A stretch of DNA of 64,000 nucleotides, taken from assembly GCF_000332055.1 (NCBI RefSeq), contig NZ_ALVZ01000233.1:58065-122064 (forward strand), written 5' to 3'. The notes below the pieces were generated by a model that was not told the origin of the DNA, did no database searches, and was given only the letters and a program-made list of their open reading frames with translations. The stretch is from Xenococcus sp. PCC 7305. Lineage in GTDB: Bacteria; Cyanobacteriota; Cyanobacteriia; Cyanobacteriales; Xenococcaceae. The translations under genes and the position numbers were made by a program. Shown piece by piece: positions 37,401 to 44,240 of the stretch. Positions within the stretch are counted from its first letter, which is position 1. Each line of letters starts with the position of its first letter.

Positions 37401-39079
37401 ATAATTTCTGCGATCGATTGAGGTAAATTCGAGACTAATTTTTGTTGAGTTAAGACTATCTGTACATCATCCAGGCGATCGCCTAACGCTGCTTTTGGTA
37501 GATTGGCATCTAGAGGTAAATAGGCACCTCCTGCTTTGAGAATACCTAATAGTCCGACAATTGATAAAGAGGATTTTTCTAAGTACAACCCCACTAAAAC
37601 TTCAGGTTTTACTCCTCTCTCTCGTAGGTAATGAGCCAATTGATTGGCTTGGGAGTTAAGTTGAGCATAGGTTAACTGCTGCTCTTCAAAAACCACCGCT
37701 ATCTCATGGGGAGTTTTTTGTGCTTGCTCGGCAAACAGTTGCTGAATCGATTGCCCTTGGGGATAGTCTTTGGTGGTTTGATTAAATTCGTGGAAAATTC
37801 GTTCGCGATCGCGTGCATCAAGAATCGATAATTCCTCAATCTTGCATTCTGGATCTGTTGTGGCACTTCCTAGCAAAGCTTGCAATTGTCGAGCAAGACT
37901 ATCAATCGTCTCTGGAGAAAAATAACCTCGATCATAATTAATTTCGATAAATAAACTATTCTGCCGACGAATACCAGACAGTTGAAGTTTATGTCTTTCA
38001 ATTGAGCTAGATTGTTTTAATAAAGAAAAAGTTAGCGCTCCCAAATCTTGAGGACTAGGTAATTCTTGAAACTCAAACCCAATGGGGAATACCAAATCAT
38101 CATCAGATTTTAAGGAAAAATAATCTTGCCATTCGAGAACCGATTCTAAAGTCTGTTCCAGGTTTGCGATAACTTCAGCAAATGTCAGATCTCCAGTCAA
38201 ATCACTTTTAATTGGTAAACAAGTAGCTAGCAATCCCATAATTGAGTGCATTTCTTCATATTCTCGGCGATCGCAGTAAGTCCCGATCGCAATACTAGAT
38301 TCGTCTGTTAGTCGCCAGATCAGGATTTGCCAACAGGCGAGTAAGATTGAAGAAACCTTAGTTTGATATTTTTGAGCAATCGTTTCTAGTTGGGTTATAA
38401 GATCTTCTGCGATCGCGATATCTAAAGTTTGCATCTTTACTCTAGATACGCCTACAGAATGGTTCTCGAAGGGTAATCTAAAAGAGTTCAGCCTTTGTTC
38501 TTGCCAAAACTTTTCTGCGTTTGTTGCATCTTCATCGCTTAATAATTGGTTTTGCCATTCAGAAAATTGCACATATTGTATTTCTTCTGCTGATTGACTA
38601 GCTTGATAGTTACCATAGCCATCGGCAATCTCATTAAACAGATTTTTCAATGTCCAGTAATCGGCAGACAAAGCAGGTAAAGTAATTTTGAGAATATAGT
38701 TAGTTGCCGAAACTTGATATAAAGCTAATCGTAAACTAGCCTCGGTTTCGAGATCATAAGCTTGTCTACTCTCTTTCTCAAATAACTCTTCAAGATCCAG
38801 GTCGCGCTCTCGAAAGTCGATTTCTTGCCACCAAAAACCACTGCGATCAGCTATCGTCATTACTGGTAATTTGACCCCAGGTAAACGACTAAAATTTGTC
38901 CTCAATATTTGATGGCGAGCGACGATTTGTTCGACTACTTGTTTCAATCTTGCGGTTTGTAAATTCCCCGCGATCGCGATCGCCCCTTGAGTCAAGTAAG
39001 CCGCATCATCTTGCTGAAGTCGCCATAGTCGTTTTTGTTGTGGTGAGAGCCCAAAGCCGGTAAGAGTTGGAGTTGCCAT
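34496..39079 (-). CDS. NRPS: interface domain - A(Asp) - T - C
   Basis: 1527 aa. Residues 1-440 are a C-fold domain whose active-site motif reads PALSADYW (Pro135-Ala136 in place of His-His), so it cannot condense and fits the interface type that recruits the beta-hydroxylase. A domain about 450-965 has code DLTKIGHVGK (Asp). T about 985-1055 (FFELGGDSILS). The last domain (about 1075-1510) starts ELTPIQKGILFH, as in C domains that accept D- or dual-configured donors, but its motif is HFIVADG with Phe1206 in place of the second, catalytic His. A repeat-derived peptide (HLPSAFCHLPY) precedes the YKTGD motif. 13 bp after the upstream gene. Confidence 0.92.
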   Translation of the reverse strand: MATPTLTGFGLSPQQKRLWRLQQDDAAYLTQGAIAIAGNLQTARLKQVVEQIVARHQILRTNFSRLPGVKLPVMTIADRSGFWWQEIDFRERDLDLEELFEKESRQAYDLETEASLRLALYQVSATNYILKITLPALSADYWTLKNLFNEIADGYGNYQASQSAEEIQYVQFSEWQNQLLSDEDATNAEKFWQEQRLNSFRLPFENHSVGVSRVKMQTLDIAIAEDLITQLETIAQKYQTKVSSILLACWQILIWRLTDESSIAIGTYCDRREYEEMHSIMGLLATCLPIKSDLTGDLTFAEVIANLEQTLESVLEWQDYFSLKSDDDLVFPIGFEFQELPSPQDLGALTFSLLKQSSSIERHKLQLSGIRRQNSLFIEINYDRGYFSPETIDSLARQLQALLGSATTDPECKIEELSILDARDRERIFHEFNQTTKDYPQGQSIQQLFAEQAQKTPHEIAVVFEEQQLTYAQLNSQANQLAHYLRERGVKPEVLVGLYLEKSSLSIVGLLGILKAGGAYLPLDANLPKAALGDRLDDVQIVLTQQKLVSNLPQSIAEIICLDQDWQKIAKGSELDPSQETSPENLTYVLFTSGSTGKPKGVAIEQQQLLNYYYAICDRLHLQKNKSFALVSSLAADLGNTVIFPALLTGGCLHLIANERASNPEALADYCDRHTIDYLKIVPSHLNALLSAAQPEKILPRKGLILGGETLSWQLVTKIQQYQPHCQIFNHYGPTETTVGVLTYQVETNTDHQSDTVPIGKPLANNQVYILDKKLQPVPIGVPGELYIAGAQVSRGYLNQPELTAKKFIKNPLINIHLPSAFCHLPYLYKTGDRVRYLPNGNIEFLGRIDHQVKIRGYRIELGEIEFALQQHPQIKEAIAIARTDKTGKKRLVAYLVFEQQQSLNDQDLANFLQQKLPNYMIPAVWIPLKALPLTANGKVDRLALPAPEQAKSQTEKVFVAPRNPTEAILADIWAQVLEVTQVSIDDNFFELGGDSILSIQIIAKVNQAGFKATPKQIFEYPTVAGLAAKITPQDNNLNIEITSSAHDYKKFLPELQAKIAPELLKSLEDIYELTPIQKGILFHSLYDSTNGLYLFQDTFTIKASLNIETFVAAWQQVVQRHTILRTGFYWEDLEQPLQVVYQQVKLPFDYQDWQNIETEKQQEQLQSFLKRDRSRNFDLAQPCPMRLTFFRLADDIYELVWTRHFIVADGWSVPLLLNEVVQIYQSIEEKREFSLAPSTPFRSYITWLNQQDPSQAKQFWQQMLAGIKRPTPINNLYIEGNSDRQEQYDDRQIALSPTMSRQLNTFVKQHHLTLNTLIQGVWAILLSHYSNQTEVLYGCTVSGRPPELEGVESIAGMLLNTLPVRVKVEPEKAILPWLKQLQKLLVEIRQYEYSPLVEVKAWSEIPPGLPLFESIVVFENLPQPESLRDEKRALEIIDFNTFYKINYPITVVVVPSFPLLVGVNYNFNLVDAGTIDGILTHFKMLLNFIMDNPDRCLQDISLVTKEQQKIIAMLEQQVTFNFDNSA
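36600..36642. repeat. GGCAGATGGCAGAAGGCAGA-type repeat in the A domain
   Basis: Short tandem GGCAGA-like units, inserted in frame before the YKTGD motif, at the same loop that carries other repeat inserts in the terminal NRPS. Confidence 0.65.
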
Positions 39080-39092
39080 ACATTTATCCTGA

Positions 39093-42000
39093 TTATTTAG
39101 TCTTAATTGCTTTAAATTTTGCTAATTTAGAAATTTTCTTTTGTTGTTTGGCTTGATTTTGTGCTGCTATTTCGCGATCGCTCAAGATTTGGAGATTATT
39201 CAGCCGAGCATCGGGCGTTGCTATCACGCTACCGAGTAAAGTCTGGAAGTGATTTGACAAGCGATTAATTTTCTTCGCCGTAAATAAATCAGAATTATAT
39301 TGCCACTCCCCGACAATTCCAGTTTCTGTTTCCTGCAAAAACAAAGCTAGATCGAATCTTGTAGTTGCATCTTCGACTTCTCTTAGTTTCAAACTCAATC
39401 CTGGCAAATCAAAAGCTGGCAAAGGAGTATTTTGCAACACCAATAAAACCTGAAACAAAGATGGTGTATGACTCAAATATCTTTGTGGTTGTAATGCTTT
39501 TACCAGGCGATCGAAAGGTAAATCCTGATGGGCATAAGCTGCTAAAGTTATCTGCCGTACTCGTTGCAGTAATTCAGTAAAACTAGGATTGCCACTCAAG
39601 TCGGTTCGTAAAACTAACAAATTGACAAAAAAGCCGATTAAAGACTCTATCTCCCCATGATTACGGTTCGCAATATCCGTTCCCACCACAATGTCATCTT
39701 GACTCGTATGATGTTGTAGCAAAATTTGTAAAACGCTTAGCATCGTCATAAACAAGCTCACGCCTTCGCGACGAGATAATTGCCCCACCGCTTGAGAGAG
39801 CTCCACCGGAATTAGAAAGGTTTCTTGAGCACTAGGATTGGTCGTAACTTCCTGTCGAGGAACAGTAGTCGGCAGGTTTAACCGAGGAAGTTGATTTAAT
39901 TGTCGTTGCCAATAATTTAACTGAGATTCTAAAAATTCTCCTTGTAATAGTTGACGTTGCCAAGCCGCAAAATCTGCATACTGAATTAGTAATTCTGGTA
40001 ATGGATTTGATTGATTATTGGCAAACGCTGTATACAACTGTGATAGTTCATGGATAAAGATTCCTGTTGACCAAGCATCACAGATAATATGATGCATTGT
40101 CATTAGCAACAGATGTTGATTCGTCTCTACTCGCAAAAGTGTCAATCTAAATAACGGCGACTGAGTTAAATCAAATGGCTGCTCGGTATGGGCTTGCTCT
40201 AATCTTTTAATTTCTGTTGCTCGCTCAGGGGAGGAAAATTCTGATAAATCAATAAGCTTTAAATCAAGATTTAACTCCGCAGCGATTTGTTGTCTCGGTT
40301 GACCATCAACGACAGTAAAACTTGTCCGTAAAACTTCATGTCTTCTGACGATTTCATTAATGCTTTGAGACAATGCATCTAAGTTGAGTTTTCCTTCTAG
40401 TTCTAAAATGCTGGTGCCATTGTAGGCAAAGGATTCTGGTTCTAATTGAGCGAGAAACCATAGTCTCTGTTGGGCAAAGGATAAAGGTAAATTTCCTGCT
40501 CTGGCTACAGGTCTAATCAGAGGAATTTCTGTCGCCACACTATTTTCTAGTTGCTCAGCTAATTCGGCTATTGTCGGATATTCAAATAAACAACGTAACG
40601 GTAACTCGATCGCTAAACTTTGACGTATCTTTGAGACAACTTGAGTCGCTAGTAGAGAATGTCCTCCTAGTTCAAAGAAATTATCCTTGATTCCTATTTG
40701 TTCTAGATTTAAGACTTCTTGCCAGATTTTAGTCAGGCTTGCTTCTGTCGAATTACGTGGTGCAATATATTTACTGGTTGAGATCTCAAAATCAGGAATC
40801 GGTAAAGATTTGCGATCGCATTTTCCATTGGGAGTCAAGGGAAAAACTTCTAACGCCACCCAAGCTGAGGGCATCATGTAATCGGGTAGTTTTGTCTTAA
40901 GAAATTCTCGTAATTGTTTATCGGGCTTTGCCCTTGAAGGCAGAGGGCAGCGGTGAGACCCCGCGCCGCCGTCAGGCGCAAGGGAACGCTCACCAAGAGA
41001 GAGGGCAGAAGGCAGAAGGTTTAAATCTACTTTTTCCTTCTCACTTTGGTTTAAAATCTCTTCCTTTAAGAAGCCCTCTTGTGCAAAGTGGGATCTTTTC
41101 GGGTTGCCTTCATTCTTCTGTCTTAGTTTACTGTCTAATGACTGTGGCGTAATGTAATAGGCAACTAATCTTTTCTCCCCATTTTTATCTACGCAAGCAT
41201 TCACTACCGCATCTTGAATCAAGGGATGTCGAGCGATAATGGTCTCAATTTCTCCTAGTTCAATCCGAAATCCGCGAATCTTAACCTGATTGTCGATTCT
41301 TCCTAAATATTCAATCGAACCATTATCTAACCATCGGCCTAAATCTCCTGTTCGATAAAGTAAATCTCTCTCAACTCCTGGCAATGGTTTAGCTGTTTCA
41401 GCAAAAGGATTCGCAATAAAACTCGTTTGGGTTTTCTCCTGATTGTGCCAATAACCAATACCAACTCCATAGCCAGAGACACAAATTTCTCCTGGAACAC
41501 CAACAGGAACTAATTGCTGGTTAGAGTTGAGGATATAAAGATTGAGATTAGCTAATGGTTTACCAATCGCAACTGTATTGCTATTTTCTGGCAGAGGCTG
41601 TGTGATGATCTCCTGGGTAATATCGTCACTAGCTTCACTTGGGCCATAGGCATTAACGATCGCAATATTCGGATATAGTTTAAGCCATTGATTAACTAAA
41701 TCTACTGCTACTGATTCTCCTGTAACCATCATCCATTGCAGAGATGGTAATTTTCTAGATTCAGTATCTAACTTAGATAAGTAATCGATGAAACTTCTCA
41801 ACACTACGGGAACCAGTTCTACTAGAGTAATTTGGTTTTGTTGAATGACTTGGAATAATTGTTCGGGATTACAAAGAGTTTCTTGATTGATGATTACTGT
41901 TCTACCACCAATTAGAATCGGGGCGAGAAATTGCCAAACAGAAATATCAGAAGAAGCCGGGGCAGATTGCAGAAAAGTTAAATCTGAATTTAAATCTAAA

Positions 42001-44060
42001 GCATCGTATTCAGCATAGATATGATTAATCGCGCCACCATGACGAATAATTGTGCCTTTGGGTAATCCTGTCGAACCAGAGGTATAAATCATATAGGCTG
42101 GGTCAATTCCCGTTAGTGCCAACTCTATATTTTCTCTGCTTTGGTTGGAGTCTAAATCTTCATCATCTAGACAGACAATATGTTTTAACTTAGGACAATT
42201 TTCCAGAATATGGTTGGAATTTTCCCGACAGAAGCGATCGCAGAGCACAATCTTGCTTTCACTATTGGCCAATATATAGGCAATTCTTTCTGGGGGATAA
42301 CTGGAGTCGATGGGAACATAAACCCCGCCTGCTTTTAAGATTCCTAATATCGCGATCGCAAAGTTAGCATTTCTTTCTTGCCAAATACTGACAAACTCTT
42401 CAGGCTGTAATCCTAAACTGGTTAGTAATCTGGCTATTTGATTGGCTTGCGCATTCAGTTCTTGATAAGTTAATTTCTTCTCACTATCAACTACGGCAAT
42501 TTTATTTGGCGTTTTAGCGACTTGAGATTCAAATAACTGACTAATCGTTTGCGTAACGGGATAGTCCTGACTATTATCATTAAATCCAATTAATAACTGT
42601 TGCTTTTCTGCTGATCTCAACATCTCAATCCCAGACAAGGGCAAGTCGGGATTGATAACTATGTTTTCTAAAATTGTTTGGTAATGTCTCAGCAATCTTT
42701 GGATCTCATTAGCCCCGAAGCGATCGCTGTTATATTCAAAGCAAACATCCAATCCGCGATCGCTATCTCTAATCTCTAGAGTAAGATCAAATAATGCCAT
42801 CCCGTTATCAATGGGAATATCTTCTACTTGCAACCCTGGTAGCTCTAAATTGGCAGTGGGCAGATTATATAAAATAAACATCACCTGAAACAGTGGCGAC
42901 TGGCTAGTATTTCTTTCTGGATGTAGTTGGGCAACTAATTTTTCAAAGGGTAAATCCTGATGAGAATAAGCTTCTAGAGCAACTTTTTTAACTTGTTGCA
43001 GTAGCTCGGAAAAACTAGGATCACCAGAGAGATCACTGCGGAGCACTAAAGTATTGAGAAAGATGCCGATCATGGCTGTCAATTCCGGACGATTTCGATT
43101 CGCGATCGGGGAACCAACTAAAATATCTTCAATCTCTGTGTAGCGAAATAACAATAGTTTAAATGCCGCCAATAGCAACATAAATAAGGTAACTTGCTTA
43201 CTTTGGCTGAGAGCTTTCAATCCTTGGCTGAGTTGGCTTGAGAGTAAAATTGATTCCCTCGCACCTCGACACGAATTTATTCCATTGGTTTGATGTTGTC
43301 GATTAAGACTTGGTAGTTCTAGTTTCGGTAAGTTGCCCTTTAGTTGCTGTTCCCAGTAATCGAGTTGAGAGTCAAAGATCTTATCTGATAGCTGTTTTTC
43401 CCATAAAGCAAAATCTGGATATTGAATCGACAACTTCGGCAAGGAAGGTGCTTTTCCTGTTTTTAAGTCGGCATAAACTGTGGCTATTTCTCGGATAAAG
43501 ATCGCCATCGACCAACCATCACAGATAATATGATGTACTGCGATCATCCACAGATATTGCTCTTTATTTAGTCGATATAGTTGCAGTCGAAATAAAGGAG
43601 AGGCTTCCAAGTCAAAGGGCTTGCGAGCTTCTTGAGTTGCTAAGGTGATCGCGTTGGCTTCCGAGTTTGGTTGCTGAGGCATTTCTGCAATGGGTATTTT
43701 GACCAAAAGCTCAGGAGCAATCTGACAAATCGGTTTTCCCTCTTGGGCAATAAACTTACTCCGTAAAATTTGATGACGTTCAATAACTCGGTTAAAACTT
43801 TGCTCTAATAATGTGATATCGAGTGAGCCTGTTAATTTGACAAGACTAATTTCATTGTACAAAGGCAATTCTGGCTGTAATTGATGCAGCAGCCATAGCC
43901 TTTCTTGAGCAGAGGAAAGTATTTGCTCCCCAGAGTTGGACTGAGAATTACTAATTAATGGTGGTTTTACATTATTAGCACCTTTCTTCTTGAGACGATA
44001 TTCTAGCAACGTCCGTTGGGCGGGGGAAAGGGCAGCCATTCTCTGGGAAAAATCTTTCAT
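39093..44060 (-). CDS. NRPS: C - A(Dab-type) - T - C
   Basis: 1655 aa. First C domain (about 45-470) with HHIICDG (His176-His177) accepts the PKS product. A domain (about 490-1100) has the DIWEMTADDK-type code, and 47-bp stretches identical to the A domain at 24415-30291. T about 1120-1190. The final C domain (about 1195-1640) has HHIICDA and joins the chain to the Asp loaded on the next protein, leaving that protein's own N-terminal domain free to act as an interface domain. The C-terminal tail is strongly basic. The A domain is interrupted between A8 and A9 by a 210-bp in-frame insert. No dioxygenase follows, unlike the equivalent protein at 24415. Confidence 0.92.
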   Translation of the reverse strand: MKDFSQRMAALSPAQRTLLEYRLKKKGANNVKPPLISNSQSNSGEQILSSAQERLWLLHQLQPELPLYNEISLVKLTGSLDITLLEQSFNRVIERHQILRSKFIAQEGKPICQIAPELLVKIPIAEMPQQPNSEANAITLATQEARKPFDLEASPLFRLQLYRLNKEQYLWMIAVHHIICDGWSMAIFIREIATVYADLKTGKAPSLPKLSIQYPDFALWEKQLSDKIFDSQLDYWEQQLKGNLPKLELPSLNRQHQTNGINSCRGARESILLSSQLSQGLKALSQSKQVTLFMLLLAAFKLLLFRYTEIEDILVGSPIANRNRPELTAMIGIFLNTLVLRSDLSGDPSFSELLQQVKKVALEAYSHQDLPFEKLVAQLHPERNTSQSPLFQVMFILYNLPTANLELPGLQVEDIPIDNGMALFDLTLEIRDSDRGLDVCFEYNSDRFGANEIQRLLRHYQTILENIVINPDLPLSGIEMLRSAEKQQLLIGFNDNSQDYPVTQTISQLFESQVAKTPNKIAVVDSEKKLTYQELNAQANQIARLLTSLGLQPEEFVSIWQERNANFAIAILGILKAGGVYVPIDSSYPPERIAYILANSESKIVLCDRFCRENSNHILENCPKLKHIVCLDDEDLDSNQSRENIELALTGIDPAYMIYTSGSTGLPKGTIIRHGGAINHIYAEYDALDLNSDLTFLQSAPASSDISVWQFLAPILIGGRTVIINQETLCNPEQLFQVIQQNQITLVELVPVVLRSFIDYLSKLDTESRKLPSLQWMMVTGESVAVDLVNQWLKLYPNIAIVNAYGPSEASDDITQEIITQPLPENSNTVAIGKPLANLNLYILNSNQQLVPVGVPGEICVSGYGVGIGYWHNQEKTQTSFIANPFAETAKPLPGVERDLLYRTGDLGRWLDNGSIEYLGRIDNQVKIRGFRIELGEIETIIARHPLIQDAVVNACVDKNGEKRLVAYYITPQSLDSKLRQKNEGNPKRSHFAQEGFLKEEILNQSEKEKVDLNLLPSALSLGERSLAPDGGAGSHRCPLPSRAKPDKQLREFLKTKLPDYMMPSAWVALEVFPLTPNGKCDRKSLPIPDFEISTSKYIAPRNSTEASLTKIWQEVLNLEQIGIKDNFFELGGHSLLATQVVSKIRQSLAIELPLRCLFEYPTIAELAEQLENSVATEIPLIRPVARAGNLPLSFAQQRLWFLAQLEPESFAYNGTSILELEGKLNLDALSQSINEIVRRHEVLRTSFTVVDGQPRQQIAAELNLDLKLIDLSEFSSPERATEIKRLEQAHTEQPFDLTQSPLFRLTLLRVETNQHLLLMTMHHIICDAWSTGIFIHELSQLYTAFANNQSNPLPELLIQYADFAAWQRQLLQGEFLESQLNYWQRQLNQLPRLNLPTTVPRQEVTTNPSAQETFLIPVELSQAVGQLSRREGVSLFMTMLSVLQILLQHHTSQDDIVVGTDIANRNHGEIESLIGFFVNLLVLRTDLSGNPSFTELLQRVRQITLAAYAHQDLPFDRLVKALQPQRYLSHTPSLFQVLLVLQNTPLPAFDLPGLSLKLREVEDATTRFDLALFLQETETGIVGEWQYNSDLFTAKKINRLSNHFQTLLGSVIATPDARLNNLQILSDREIAAQNQAKQQKKISKLAKFKAIKTK
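40921..41130. mobile_element. 210-bp composite repeat insertion with 5-bp target duplication
   Basis: GTTTA at 40916-40920 is repeated at 41126-41130, and the paralogous A domain at 27219-27223 has a single GTTTA with the same flanks and no insert. The inserted DNA contains smaller nested repeats, including the inverted pair GGTGAG/CTCACC and GAAGGCAGAGGGCAG-like units. It is exactly 70 codons and free of stops in the gene's frame. No transposase is encoded, so it is a non-autonomous element. Confidence 0.85.
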
Positions 44061-44240
44061 CTACTCAATTAATAATCTTGTTGATTTTATTGATAATTAG
44101 TCTTAATAATAAATTTAAAAAGATTGTCTTGTCTAAGCTCCTGATACTAACCTGCGTTCATAGACTTAAAGATCATTTTTAATTCCCTTTGCGTCTTTGC
44201 GTCTTTGCGCGAAATGCACAATTACACTTTAGAATGCGAC
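44061..44240. other. Gap between PKS and NRPS genes with GCGTCTTTGCG repeat
   Basis: 180 bp. Holds a TTTGCGTCTTTGCGTC-type dispersed repeat (about 44188-44212), related to the one encoding AKTQRRKE at about 54340-54365. No promoter or terminator recognised. Confidence 0.6.

Noticed and set aside
40921..41130. Remnant of an insertion sequence with a transposase
   Set aside because: Only 210 bp, in frame with the host gene, no transposase-like text; better described as a non-autonomous repeat.
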